Source of the DNA: Methylobacterium variabile
GTDB taxonomy: Bacteria > Pseudomonadota > Alphaproteobacteria > Rhizobiales > Beijerinckiaceae
Direction: 5' to 3'
NCBI RefSeq assembly: GCF_001043975.1
Contig: NZ_LABY01000102.1
Location: 40,998-104,997, forward strand
Length of the DNA stretch: 64,000 nt
The notes under the pieces were generated by a model. That model saw only the letters and a list, made by a program, of their open reading frames with translations, had not been told where the DNA came from and ran no database searches. This document shows, one piece after another, positions 42,773-52,398 of the stretch; within the stretch, counting starts at the first letter, position 1, and each line of letters begins with the position of its first letter. A program made the position numbers and the translations under genes.

Positions 42773-43495
42773 TCAGGGTGGGATCGGCTGCCCGTCCCAG
42801 GCGAAGACCTGCCCGGAATCGCGGGGGTGCAGCCCGTCCAGGACCCGCACGAGGTGGGCCGCGCTCTCCTCCGGCGAGAACAGGCCGGGCGTCCCGGGCT
42901 CCGGGCGAAACGGCTGCGACAGCGCCGTCCGCACGGTCCCGGGGTGCAGGCCCGCCACGATCAGCTCCGGGTGGGTGCGCGCGGCCTCGACGGCGAGCGT
43001 GCGCAGGATCTGGTTCAGCGCCGCCTTCGAGGCTCGGTAGGAATACCACCCGCCCAGGCGGTTGTCGCCGATCGAGCCGACCCGCGCCGAGAGCGCGGCG
43101 AACACGCTGCGGCCTTTGCGCGGCATCAGCGGCAGGAAGTGCTTGGCGACCAGCGCCGGGCCGAGGGTATTGACGGCGAACACCGCGGCCATCGCGGCCG
43201 GATCCAGGCTCCGGATCGCCTTCTCCGGCGCGATGCCCGGCCCGTGCAGGATGCCGCTGGCGACGATGACCAGCCCGACCGGTCCGGTCTCCCCGACGCT
43301 CCGCGCCGCCGCCGCGACGGACGCCTCGTCCGTGACGTCGATGGACAGGGAGCGCACCGGTTCGAGCAAGGATTCGGGCGAGCGCGCCAGGGCGAAGACG
43401 GGACCGTGCGCACCGCCCGCCGCGACCGCCGCGACGAGGGCCCGGCCGACCCCGCCCGACGCCCCGATGATGACCGCGCTGTTCCTGCCGCCCAT
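42773..43495 (-). CDS. SDR family oxidoreductase
   Basis: A 240-residue short-chain dehydrogenase. Seen: AVIIGASGGVGRAL near the N-terminus, VIVASGILHG in place of the NNAG motif, Ser in FAALSARVGSIGD, and Tyr/Lys in WYSYRASKAALNQ. The variant ASG motif and the YRASKAAL stretch match the C-factor/CsgA-like SDR group. The ATG at 43495 follows AAGGCGGG; 27 extra in-frame codons upstream look untranslated. It converges on the unknown-function gene (stop at 42741), 31 nt apart. Substrate unknown. Confidence 0.82.
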   Translation of the reverse strand: MGGRNSAVIIGASGGVGRALVAAVAAGGAHGPVFALARSPESLLEPVRSLSIDVTDEASVAAAARSVGETGPVGLVIVASGILHGPGIAPEKAIRSLDPAAMAAVFAVNTLGPALVAKHFLPLMPRKGRSVFAALSARVGSIGDNRLGGWYSYRASKAALNQILRTLAVEAARTHPELIVAGLHPGTVRTALSQPFRPEPGTPGLFSPEESAAHLVRVLDGLHPRDSGQVFAWDGQPIPP

Positions 43496-43694
43496 CGCTG
43501 CACCCGCCTTGGAGCCCGGCGAGGCCTCTCGCCGGCTCGGGTCATCATGTATCGGTCGGAACGCCGCCCGGTCCAATCACGCGCGGGCGCTTCCCCGGCC
43601 GAGCTGCCCAGGCCGGCCGAGGCTCGTCCGCTCGGGTCTTCGTTCCGTCGGAGGGGCTCGTGGCAGAACCGGCGACCGCCTTTGCGAGACCTGC

Positions 43695-43880
43695 TCAGGC
43701 CTCGCCCGGCCCGGTGACCCCACAAGAGATGCCGGCGCTGCTGACGGTTTGAATCGGGGGAGCGGACCGCAGCGCCCGCTCCAGGCGCGACTGGGTGTTG
43801 CGTTCCGCGATGCCCGCCAAGGCAAGGGCGATCAAGCCGATGCCGATGGCGGTCAGGAGTGCTGCGCGCAGGTTCGGCAT
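43695..43880 (-). CDS. Small membrane protein, hypothetical
   Basis: Sixty-one residues with one strong transmembrane helix (ALLTAIGIGLIALALAGIA, about 6-25), then a charged amphipathic stretch and a short tail with a single cysteine. Composition is protein-like, unlike neighbouring open frames, but there is only a weak RBS and no recognisable family. It lies between the SDR and the DUF427 gene. Confidence 0.45.
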   Translation of the reverse strand: MPNLRAALLTAIGIGLIALALAGIAERNTQSRLERALRSAPPIQTVSSAGISCGVTGPGEA

Positions 43881-44042
43881 GGGTGCGGTCCCGGATTCAT
43901 CGAGGCGCAGCGATGGCCGGCCAGGGTGGCGGCCGTGTGGTCCAGTTCAGGCCGTGTCATGGCACGCGCGTCCCTGTGCCAGGTTGACCACAGCCCGATG
44001 CCGCGGCGCCGGCGCACGGACCCGGAGGCGCCGCGCTCTCGC

Positions 44043-44546
44043 TCACCACCCCATCGAACCGGGCTCGCCCTTGAAGGGGCCGACGACGCGGCCGGTGATC
44101 CAGCCGCCGTAGAAGCCGCCCGGCTGCGGGGTGACGCGCTCCTCGCCGACGAAGCACGCATCCATCGGCCCGGCATAGAAGGCGACGTGATCGGCGAGCG
44201 CGGCGAACGCCTCGGTCGGCCGCGGATAGGCCCAGGCGACGCGCGGCGCCCGCCGCCGCGGACCCACCACGTCGAAGTAGACGGCCCGGCCCTTCCACTC
44301 GCACAGGCTGCCGCCGCCGGCCGGGGCGAGCGCACCGGGCAGGATGTCGCCGGGCGGCAGGTAGTAGGAGGGCGGGTGCGACGTCTCCAGGACCCGCCAG
44401 CCCCGCACCGTGTCGGCGATGGTGACACCGTCGAAGACGACGCGCAGGCGCTCGGGCATCGGTTCGAGGCGCGGCGGGCGCGGGTAGTCCCAGACGCTCT
44501 CCTGACCGGGACCCACCGGGTACGGATCGGGGTGGCCGTGCCGCAT
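44043..44546 (-). CDS. DUF427 domain protein
   Basis: A 167-residue cytosolic protein. An N-terminal segment (VWDYPRPPRLEPMPERLRVVFDGVTIADT) is followed by the DUF427 core: RVLETSHPPSYYLPPGDI, CEWKGRAVYFDV, AWAYPRPTEAFAALADHVAFYAGPMDACFVGEERVTPQPGGFYGGWIT. The family is a small beta-rich fold without known reaction. Two adjacent ATGs (44549 and 44546) exist; the second is 5 nt from AGGAG and is chosen. It is divergent from the HWE kinase gene. Confidence 0.88.
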   Translation of the reverse strand: MRHGHPDPYPVGPGQESVWDYPRPPRLEPMPERLRVVFDGVTIADTVRGWRVLETSHPPSYYLPPGDILPGALAPAGGGSLCEWKGRAVYFDVVGPRRRAPRVAWAYPRPTEAFAALADHVAFYAGPMDACFVGEERVTPQPGGFYGGWITGRVVGPFKGEPGSMGW

Positions 44547-44804
44547 CATCACACTCCTGCCTCGCCGCAGACGAGCCGCCCCACCGAAGGGCATCCGGTC
44601 GGCCGGCTTCGGACACGGGCCGGCGCCGAGTGATCGTCGCTCAGGGTCCGGACATAGCGCGGGACCGAGCGACGCGAAGGCGAGATCCCGACGAAAGGGA
44701 CCGGCCGAAAGTCTCCACCCGGAACGCGGCAGTTGGCTTGCGGCCCGTGAGAGGACATGCTGCGGCATCTCGTGATCGAGCCCGGCAGAAAGGTCCATGT
44801 CGTC

Positions 44805-46310
44805 ATGGAGTGGCCGTTTGGAAACGATGAGATGGCTCATCGTATCCGATCCCATGACTGGGGTGCGACGCCGCTCGGGCCGCCGCAGGGCTGGCCGTCT
44901 CCGTTGCGGGCCGCGGTTGACCTCATGCTGCCTGCGGCAACGCCCATCGGCCTCTACTGGGGCCACGACTTCGCCCTTCTCTACAACGATGCGTGGCGCA
45001 GGCTCATCGGCGACAAGCATCCCGCCGCCCTCGGCCGGCCGGCGCGCGAGGTGTTTCCGGAGGTCTGGGGCGAGATCGAGCCGATGCTCGCCGCCGTGCT
45101 GGCCGGGCACGGCGCGAGCAGGACCCAGGACCAGCGCCTGCCGCTCAATCGCGGGGGCCGGATCGAGGAGGCCTGGTTCAGCTTCAGCTTCGATCCGATC
45201 CGGCTCGCCGATGGCGCGATCGGCGGCATCCTGAACATCGCCTCGGAGACAACCGGGCGCCTCCTCACCGAACGCCGGCGCGAGGAGGCCGAACGGGCCC
45301 TGCGCGAGAGCGAGGAGCGGCAGCGGCTGATGGTCGAGCTCGTCCCGGCCATGCTCTGGTGGTGCGGCCCCCAGGGCGACAACATCACCATCAATCACCG
45401 CTGGCGGTCCTACACCGGCCAGGACAACGCCGACGTCCAGAACTACGGCTGGCTCGACGCGATCCATCCCGACGACGCCGCGGCGACGCACGCAGCCTTC
45501 CTCCACGCCTTCGCGACCGGCGAGGCGGTCGAGCGCCAGCAGCGCATCCGCCGGACGGACGGCAAGTACCGCTGGCACCTGGTGAGGCATATCCCGATGC
45601 GCGGCGAGGACGGGGCCGTCAGCCGGTGGTTCGGGGCCGTCATCGACATCCAGGACCTGCGCGAGCTTCAGGAGCGCCAGCAGGTCTTGGTCGGCGAGCT
45701 TCAGCACCGCACCCGCAACCTGATGGCCGTGATCTGCGCGATCGCCGCCAGGACCCTGGAGAGTTCGGCCGATCTCGCCGATTTCGGCGCCCGCTTCGGC
45801 GGCCGGCTCGCCGCGCTCACCCGCGTGCAGGGATTGCTGTCCCGCCTCGCGGAGGGTCGGCGCATCAGCTTCGACGAACTGATCCGCATCGAGCTGGCGG
45901 CACTGGACGACGATGGCGGCCGGGTCACGCTGGAAGGGCCGAGGGGCGTCGCCCTGCGCTCCTCCACGGTGCAGACCTTCGCGCTCGCCCTGCACGAACT
46001 CGCCACCAACGCGGTCAAGTACGGCGCGTTCGCTCAGGCCCGCGGCCGGCTCGCCATTCGCTGGCGCGTGGAGTGGAGGGCGAAAGGGCAGCCCTGGCTG
46101 CACGTCGACTGGCGCGAGAGCGGCGTGGTCATGCCCGCCGAGGCCGCAGCGCCGCAAGGGAGCGGATCGGGCCGCGCGCTGATCGAGCGGGTGCTGCCCT
46201 ACCAGCTCGGCGCGGAAACCACCTTCGCGATGGGGCCGGACGGCGTTCACTGCACCATGGCCCTCCCCGTCTCGGAGCGGCAGGCGGCGGGTGGGCTGGG
46301 CCAGGCCTGA
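44805..46310 (+). CDS. PAS-containing HWE-family histidine kinase
   Basis: A soluble sensor kinase of about 501 residues. The N-terminal sensor starts SHDWGATPLGPPQGWPSPLRAAVDLMLPAATPI and has YNDAWRRLIGDKHPAALGRPAREVFPEVW. A second PAS/PAC domain lies near residues 190-300 (WLDAIHPDDAAATHAAF). The kinase core has the HWE H-box GELQHRTRNLMAVI, the N-box HELATNAVKYGAF and the DWRESG motif. Three starts are possible: ATG at 44757, 44805 and 44832 (MAHRIRSHDW). HWE kinases are common in Rhizobiales and often light- or stress-responsive. No receiver gene is adjacent. Confidence 0.88.
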   Translation: MEWPFGNDEMAHRIRSHDWGATPLGPPQGWPSPLRAAVDLMLPAATPIGLYWGHDFALLYNDAWRRLIGDKHPAALGRPAREVFPEVWGEIEPMLAAVLAGHGASRTQDQRLPLNRGGRIEEAWFSFSFDPIRLADGAIGGILNIASETTGRLLTERRREEAERALRESEERQRLMVELVPAMLWWCGPQGDNITINHRWRSYTGQDNADVQNYGWLDAIHPDDAAATHAAFLHAFATGEAVERQQRIRRTDGKYRWHLVRHIPMRGEDGAVSRWFGAVIDIQDLRELQERQQVLVGELQHRTRNLMAVICAIAARTLESSADLADFGARFGGRLAALTRVQGLLSRLAEGRRISFDELIRIELAALDDDGGRVTLEGPRGVALRSSTVQTFALALHELATNAVKYGAFAQARGRLAIRWRVEWRAKGQPWLHVDWRESGVVMPAEAAAPQGSGSGRALIERVLPYQLGAETTFAMGPDGVHCTMALPVSERQAAGGLGQA

Positions 46311-46396
46311 AGGAGGTCGTCCGGCCCGTCCCCGTCACCGGGGAGGACGATGCCCTCGCGGACGGCCTGGACCGCCGCCCGTCCCGACCGCAGCGC

Positions 46397-46789
46397 CTAA
46401 TCGTAGGGGTCGAAGGCCGGCCCGTAGCCGTAGCCGACCGGGCGGGAGGGACCGAACCGGCGCGGCCCGTAGAAGCCGTCCTGCTCGACCACGACCTCCC
46501 GCACCACGGGGCGGGGCCGGTACACGACCGGGCGCTCCTCGATCACCTCGCGGACCACGCGCCGCGGGCGAACCACCGGACGCTCGACCACGACCTCGCG
46601 GACCACCTCGCGGCGCGGGATCACGACGCGGCGCTCGACCACCGTGCGGCGGGTCACCACGGTCTCGGGCGCGTCGTAGGCGTCGTAGCCGTAGCCACCC
46701 GCCCGGGCGCAGGTGCTGCCGAGGAGCCCTCCGGCTCCGAGCGCGGCCGCCAGGGCCGCCAGTGCCATCTGCCTCATGGTTTCGTCCAT
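46397..46789 (-). CDS. Secreted protein with Val/Arg-rich repeats, hypothetical
   Basis: A 130-residue protein with a signal peptide (MRQMALAALAAALGAGGLLG, cleavage probably after CARA), a short GYGYDAYDA region, then five or six imperfect repeats built from VVREVVVERPVV-like units rich in Val, Arg, Glu and Pro. It ends in a Gly/Tyr/Pro/Arg-rich tail (GYGYGPAFDPYD). The alternating charged and beta-branched residues suggest an extended or fibrous periplasmic or surface protein. No family is recognised. ATGs at 46789 and 46777 are both possible. Confidence 0.6.
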   Translation of the reverse strand: MDETMRQMALAALAAALGAGGLLGSTCARAGGYGYDAYDAPETVVTRRTVVERRVVIPRREVVREVVVERPVVRPRRVVREVIEERPVVYRPRPVVREVVVEQDGFYGPRRFGPSRPVGYGYGPAFDPYD

Positions 46790-46976
46790 CCTCTTCACAA
46801 CGTGCAAGGCCGCGCGGTGCGGCGTGCCGTGGCAACGCCGCAGGGCGACGTTTGGTCGAACCCGCGATGGTTGCGGGGTGTCGCATCCAGCTTCCCGCCG
46901 CACGGGCCCGGCGAGCCGTCGCCCGCGGGTCGCGAGAGCGGTTGTGGGCGAATTCTGCGGTGGCCATGGTCGGCGC

Positions 46977-47489
46977 ATGACCAGGCAGGATCCCGCTGCT
47001 CACATCCTCTTTGCCGGCAAGGGCGAGGTCCGCGCCCTGGCGCGCGACCTCGACTGGTCCGCCCCGCCGCTCGGGCCGGTCGCAGGCCGGCCGCAGAGCC
47101 TGCGCTCGACCGTGCGCACGCTGCTCTCGTCCCAATACCCGATGATCCTGACCGGGGGGCCCGCCTTCACCCAGATCGACAACGATGCCTACGCCAAGCT
47201 GGTCGGCGCGAGGCACCCGGCGGCGCTCGGCGGCGACATCCGCGTCACCCTGGCGGCGAGTCGGGACACGCTCGGTCCGATGATCGCCCGCGTCATGCAG
47301 ACTGGCGAGGCGAACGGGACGCAGGCCCTGCCGCTCCTCCATCGCCCTGAAGTAGAGCCGATCGGGAGTATACTCGGTGACTTGGAGGCTGACCGTAGAC
47401 CTTCAGAAGAAGCGAGGCGGAGAACGGACGGAGCCGGGGCGAATGGCTGGGCTGGGAGGACGGCTTCACGTTTCGCATGGTGCGGCTAA
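46977..47489 (+). pseudogene. Decayed PAS-type sensor-kinase N-terminus
   Basis: The first 120 or so codons encode a sensor domain paralogous to that of the 44805-46310 kinase: DWSAPPLGPVAGRPQSLRST, DNDAYAKLVGARHPAALGGD, LGPMIARVMQTGEANGTQALPLL. Several positions conserved in this family have changed (for example the Trp expected in MILTWGP is Gly). After about 47345 the similarity stops and the frame continues as non-protein-like sequence to 47489. No PAC or kinase domain follows. A truncated, decaying gene is the best reading, though a short free sensor domain cannot be excluded. Confidence 0.65.
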
Positions 47490-48327
47490 GGCCTTGGCGG
47501 GGTTCGCCTGCCAAGCGGCGGGCCAGGCGGCCGCCGCGCCGGCGCACGGCCCGAGGGCCAGCCCTGACGCTCGAGTGCACGCGGCGGCTTGCGTGTGCGG
47601 CCGCCCTGTGCCGCTGCCGGCACCGGGCACCGGCATGACACCGGATTCCTTTGATGGCGCGGTCGAATGGGACGCGCAGCCGTAACGGTGGGCCGACCTC
47701 GGCCGATCGGGGCGATCGGTTGTCGGCGACGCCCCGCAGCGCCAAGCCGATGATCGCGATGTTGCGATCGGTGTCGTGCTCGATCATCCGGAGCAGGTTC
47801 CTGAATGCCGGTTCGATGCGGAAAATGAGGCGAAATCAATCACCTGGAGAGAGCCGCGCGGCAGCAGTCCGGCTTCTGCAAAGCCGGGCTGATCCAGCGG
47901 CACGGCGCTTGACACCTGAATGATTGTAATTGAATATTGTTGACGCATCCCGGCGTTGCATCTTGTATCCCCGAGAGAAGTTACACGTTTTCAGCGCTGC
48001 ATCTCATGATATCGAAAACGGGGGTGCATCATGGTCTTCCTGAACGATTCAAGGTCCGCGGGGCCGCGAGACGATACTCTCCGCACTTTGCTGTTGTTTT
48101 TCTGTCTCAACGCGGTCCGGCAGGATGTCTTCGCCGAACCCGGCGCCGCGCAGCCGGTTTCGGGTCTTTCTCCGTCTGCCGTCGCACCGCGCCGGACCGA
48201 CGTCATTGGCATCTTGTCCCGTCCATCGGCCGTCAGGTGACCCGTCGCCTGCCAGGATGCGAAGGACGCCGCCGGAGACCGCGGATTCCGCCCCGCGCAC
48301 CGCCACCCCCCTGACCCAGGGAGTGTC
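47490..48327. other. 838-nt intergenic region before the patatin gene
   Basis: No credible gene was found. Around 47915-48020 the sequence turns A/T-rich (for example TTGTAATTGAATATTGTTGA), a likely promoter zone for the lipase gene at 48328. A short open frame at 48031-48240 (69 codons) has no RBS or recognisable features. The left part may be residue of the decayed kinase gene. Confidence 0.45.
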
Positions 48328-50073
48328 ATGCCCGAACGTCCCGTCTACGAGGTCGGCTTCGTGCTGGCCGGCGCCGTCTCCGCCGGGTGCTACTCGGCCG
48401 GGGTGATGGATTTCCTGATCGAGGCCCTCGACGGCTACTACGCCGCGCGCGACGCGCCGGGCTGGGACGGCCCGACCCACGACGTGCGCGTGCCGGTGCT
48501 GGCGGGCGCCTCGGCGGGCGGCATGACCGCCGGCATGGCGGCGCTGCACATGTTCCGTGGCCTCGCGCATGTCCGGCCGGGCGAGCCGCCGCCGCCCAAG
48601 GCGCAGAACCGCCTCTACGCGAGCTGGGTGAGCGACATCGCGATCGAGCGCCTGCTGGAGACCGGCGATCTCGACGGGGCGAGCGGCCTGAGATCGGTCC
48701 TGTGTAGCGACGTGCTCGATCGGATCCTGGCCGACGCCTTCCGGATCGACGGGGAGCCCGTGCGGCGGCCCTGGATCGGGCGCGGCGACCGGACCAGCCT
48801 GCGGGTGATGCTGACGATGACGAACCTGCGCGGGGTGCCGTACTCGTTCGACCTGGTCGGCGCGGGGGCGAAACGCGCCTTCGGCATGACGAACCATGCC
48901 GACGTGGCCTCGTTCCGGCTCGGCGCCGGCGAGGCCCCGGCCGACCGGCCCTGGCTCGACGTGACGCGCACGGACGAACCGGCCTGGGACTTCTTCCGGG
49001 TCGCGGCCCTCGCGACCGGGGCCTTCCCGGTCGGGCTCGCGCCGCGCGACGTCAGCCGGCCGGGCGCCGATCTGCTGGAGTGGAGCACGGTCGGCCGCAT
49101 CGGTCCGAACGGACGGTTCGAGATCATCGCGCCGGACGACCGGTACGACGTCAAGGCGATGAGCCGGTACTGGGCCGTCGACGGCGGCACGATCGACAAC
49201 GAGCCCCTGGAGCAGGCGCGGCGCTACCTCACCGACGGGTACCCGGACGAGCCCGACGGCGGCAAGGCCCGCCGCTCGGTCGTGCTGATCGCGCCGTTTC
49301 CCAACTACCAGGCCCTGGAGGCCGATCCCGTCAAGGGCACGCTCACGACGGCGCTGCCGCGCCTGTTCTCGGCGCTCATCAACCAGGCGCGGTTCAAGCC
49401 CGAGGAACTCGCCCGGGCGAGGGACGCCACCGACTTCTCCCGCTTCATCATCTCGCCCGTGCGGGAGCGGGCGGACGGCGCGCCCGCCGCCTTCGCCATC
49501 GCCAGCGGCGCGCTCGGCGGCTTCAGCGGCTTCCTGCACGAGAGCTTCCGCCGCCACGACTACCTCCTCGGGCGCCGCAATGCCCAGGCCTTCCTGCGCT
49601 GGAACTTCGTGCTGCCGGCGACGAACGACCTGTTCACGCGAGCGACCATCGATCCGACGTGGCAGGTCCGCGATGCCAGCGGCGAGACCGGCTCCGTCGC
49701 CCCCGGCACCGAGGGCGACCTCCGCGTCAGGAGGCTCAGGGTCGCCGAGGGTCCCCCGGAGGGCGTGCCTCTCTATCCCGTCATCCCGCTGACGCCGCGG
49801 CTGCAGGAGCCGATCGAGATCGGCCCGGATGACATGGCCCGCCCCGGCGCGGTCCGGCAGGACGACCTGCGTCGCGGCCTCAAGCGGCGCATCGAGAAGG
49901 TCGTCGAGACGCTCGTGGACGTCGATTTCCGCAAGGAGACCGACGAGATGGGGACCGTGGTCGGGTACCTGGCGCGCAAGGGTGCGAAGACCTTCGGCGT
50001 CCAGGTCGCGTCCCGGAAGGCCGACACCGTCATCACGGCGACGCTGGACCGGTTGAAGGCGGACTTTCCTTGA
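48328..50073 (+). CDS. Patatin-like phospholipase
   Basis: Acyl hydrolase with a Ser-Asp dyad, 581 residues. Seen: the oxyanion region VGFVLAGAVSAGCYSAGVMDFL, the nucleophile elbow GASAG with Ser62 (VLAGASAGGMTAGM), and the catalytic Asp in YWAVDGGTIDNEPL near residue 290. Patatin-like proteins cleave phospholipids or lipid esters. The C-terminal 250 residues contain long helices and a tail that is uncharacterised. The start ATG at 48328 follows GGGAG. No signal peptide is visible, so it is probably cytosolic or injected/membrane-associated by another route. The di-haem cytochrome gene follows after 197 nt. Confidence 0.9.
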   Translation: MPERPVYEVGFVLAGAVSAGCYSAGVMDFLIEALDGYYAARDAPGWDGPTHDVRVPVLAGASAGGMTAGMAALHMFRGLAHVRPGEPPPPKAQNRLYASWVSDIAIERLLETGDLDGASGLRSVLCSDVLDRILADAFRIDGEPVRRPWIGRGDRTSLRVMLTMTNLRGVPYSFDLVGAGAKRAFGMTNHADVASFRLGAGEAPADRPWLDVTRTDEPAWDFFRVAALATGAFPVGLAPRDVSRPGADLLEWSTVGRIGPNGRFEIIAPDDRYDVKAMSRYWAVDGGTIDNEPLEQARRYLTDGYPDEPDGGKARRSVVLIAPFPNYQALEADPVKGTLTTALPRLFSALINQARFKPEELARARDATDFSRFIISPVRERADGAPAAFAIASGALGGFSGFLHESFRRHDYLLGRRNAQAFLRWNFVLPATNDLFTRATIDPTWQVRDASGETGSVAPGTEGDLRVRRLRVAEGPPEGVPLYPVIPLTPRLQEPIEIGPDDMARPGAVRQDDLRRGLKRRIEKVVETLVDVDFRKETDEMGTVVGYLARKGAKTFGVQVASRKADTVITATLDRLKADFP

Positions 50074-50270
50074 GAAGGCTCCGCCGCAGGGCGACGAGAC
50101 CGATGGCGAGCAGGAACGGGTTCGGGGGCTGCTCTGCGCGCGATGTCCATCGCTCCCGGGCCAGGGCCTGCCGGGATCGCGTCAGAGCTGCGAGGTGACG
50201 CTCGCGACATCGCCTCGCGGCGGCGACTTCATTCGTCCCGTCGGACGAGACACGAACGGGGAGGGCGAAA

Positions 50271-52349
50271 ATGGGAAAAGGTCGTTTCGCCAGGATCGTG
50301 GCCGGCATCCTGGTCGTCCTGCTCGTCGCCGTCGGCGTCGGCTTCACGCTCTACCGCGACAAGCTGTACATCGCGCTGCCCGACTACCCGCCCGTGAAGG
50401 AGGCGCGCTGGCTCGGCCAGGACTGGTCGAACGACGAGCAGGACTGGTACCACCACGCCGACCAGGGCACGCAGACCCTCAACATCCCCTACGAGTGGTT
50501 CATCGCCCTCGAGCAGCCGCGCCTCGCGCTGATCGGGGATGTCGGGCGGCTCGCCGACCCCGCCTATCTGGACCGCTACGGCTTCATCCCCGGTGCGACG
50601 CGCGGCGGCGAGATCCAGCTGCCGATCGGCTTCGCCAAGGGGGGCGACAGGAGCAGGGACCGGGGCGAGATGCTGCTGCCGGACGGCACGCCCTGGACGA
50701 ACCCGCGGACGGCCAGGCCGATGCACAAGATCGGCTTCACCTGCGCCGCCTGCCATACCGGACGCCTGACCTACCGCGGGACGGCGCTCCTCGTCGATGG
50801 CGGCCCGGCGCTGACGGATCTCGGCAAGTTCCGGCAGGCGCTCGGCATCTCGGTCCTGTTCACCAAGTTCCTGCCCGGTCGCTTCGACCGGTTCGCGATG
50901 AACGTCCTCGGCGAGGATGCGGGCGACGCCGACAAGGCCGCCCTGCGCGCCCAGCTCGACGCGCTGTGGGACCGGCTCGACGTGGTGCGCAAGCTCGACA
51001 AGAGCGTGGCGGCGGCCAGCGTCGACGAGGGCTACGGCCGGCTCGACGCGCTCAACCGCATCGGCAACCAGGTCTTCGCGCTCGATCTCGGCGAGACGGG
51101 CCGGGAGGCCAACTACGCCGCGACGACGGCTCCGGTGAACTTTCCGCACGTCTGGAGCACGTCCTGGTTCGACTGGGTGCAGTACAACGCGTCCATCGAG
51201 CAGCCGATGGTGCGCAATGCCGGCGAGGCGCTCGGGGTCTCCGCGCCGCTCAACCTCACCGATCCGGGCACGGGGCTGTTCGCATCGGGCGTACACGTCG
51301 AGAACCTCGCCCGGATCGAGAAGCAGATCGCGGGCGAGCAGCCCGAGGCGCAGGCCGGCTTCACCGGTCTGCGCGCGCCGCGTTGGCCGGACCTGCTGAA
51401 CGCGGGCCGGTCGGAGTCCGAGGCGAGGGGCGCGATCGGACGTGCGCGGGCAGGGGAGGTGCTCTACGACGAGCTCTGCAAGGGATGCCACCTGCCTCCG
51501 GTCGGCCGCAAGGACTTCTGGGAATCGCAGGCCTGGCTGGCCCCGAACGTGTTCGGGCAGCGCTACCTGCACGTCAAGCCGATCCCGATCTCCCGGATCG
51601 GCACCGACCCGGCCCAGGCCGAGGACATGATCGCCCGCCGCGTGGCCCTGCCGGAGAACCTGGTCGGCGTCCTCAAGGACAGGCGCGGCGACGGGCCGGG
51701 CGACGCCGAGCTCGGCGATCCCGACGGCGCCGGCCGCTACGCCTTCGGCCCGGCGCTCGGCGTGACGGTCAAGAGGGCGGTGGATCGCTGGTATGACGGC
51801 GAGAACATGTCGAAGCCCGACCGCGAGAGGCTGAACGGCTACCGCCCGAACGGGATCCAGGCGCCTCCGGCCTACAAGGCCCGCCCCCTCAACGGGGTCT
51901 GGGCGACGCCGCCCTTCCTGCACAACGGCGCGGTCCCGAACATCTACGCCCTGCTGTCGCCCGTCTCCGAGCGCCCGAAGACGTTCGTGCTCGGCCGGCG
52001 GGAGTTCGATCCGGTCTGCCTCGGCTACCAGCTCACCGCCGTCGCGGCGTCGGCCGAGGATCCGCAGGGCTGCCTGAACCCCCGGGCCGGCGCCGACGCG
52101 AACCGGCTCGAGGGATTGTTCTCCCTCGACACGTCGAAGCGCGGCAACCTCAACACGGGCCACGAATTCGGCGCGGGCAGCGGCCCCGGCATCGTCGGCC
52201 GGCCGCTCTCTCCCGAGGAACGCCTGGCGCTCATCGAGTTCCTGAAGACGGATTGCGTCAACGGGCCGGACCCGAAGCCCGCGGTCGCGGCCGCCTCCGG
52301 GACCAGCTGCGAGGCCCTCGCATCCTCCGCGCCGCCGGCCTCGCGATGA
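50271..52349 (+). CDS. Di-haem cytochrome c, rubber-oxygenase (RoxA)-like family
   Basis: Periplasmic or membrane-anchored haem protein, 692 residues. An uncleaved-looking N-terminal helix (residues 8-27) leads into the periplasm. Two haem c sites are present: CAACH at 158-162 and CKGCH at 403-407. Family landmarks include NFPHVWSTSWFDWVQYNASI, QPMVRNAGEALGVSAPLNL and LNGVWATPPFLHNGAVPNIYALL, which also occur in RoxA-type di-haem oxygenases and related cytochrome peroxidase-like proteins. Length fits RoxA (about 680). Whether it cleaves polyisoprene or is a peroxidase or electron carrier is unknown; the family call is from memory of motifs. Confidence 0.8.
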   Translation: MGKGRFARIVAGILVVLLVAVGVGFTLYRDKLYIALPDYPPVKEARWLGQDWSNDEQDWYHHADQGTQTLNIPYEWFIALEQPRLALIGDVGRLADPAYLDRYGFIPGATRGGEIQLPIGFAKGGDRSRDRGEMLLPDGTPWTNPRTARPMHKIGFTCAACHTGRLTYRGTALLVDGGPALTDLGKFRQALGISVLFTKFLPGRFDRFAMNVLGEDAGDADKAALRAQLDALWDRLDVVRKLDKSVAAASVDEGYGRLDALNRIGNQVFALDLGETGREANYAATTAPVNFPHVWSTSWFDWVQYNASIEQPMVRNAGEALGVSAPLNLTDPGTGLFASGVHVENLARIEKQIAGEQPEAQAGFTGLRAPRWPDLLNAGRSESEARGAIGRARAGEVLYDELCKGCHLPPVGRKDFWESQAWLAPNVFGQRYLHVKPIPISRIGTDPAQAEDMIARRVALPENLVGVLKDRRGDGPGDAELGDPDGAGRYAFGPALGVTVKRAVDRWYDGENMSKPDRERLNGYRPNGIQAPPAYKARPLNGVWATPPFLHNGAVPNIYALLSPVSERPKTFVLGRREFDPVCLGYQLTAVAASAEDPQGCLNPRAGADANRLEGLFSLDTSKRGNLNTGHEFGAGSGPGIVGRPLSPEERLALIEFLKTDCVNGPDPKPAVAAASGTSCEALASSAPPASR

Positions 52350-52398
52350 GGGTCCGGCGGGTGCGGCCGGGACCATCGGCGGACACGGCCTGGATCCT

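Noticed and set aside
48031..48240. A 69-codon frame just upstream of the patatin gene
   Set aside because: No RBS or recognisable feature, and it follows the A/T-rich promoter zone; more likely untranslated leader.
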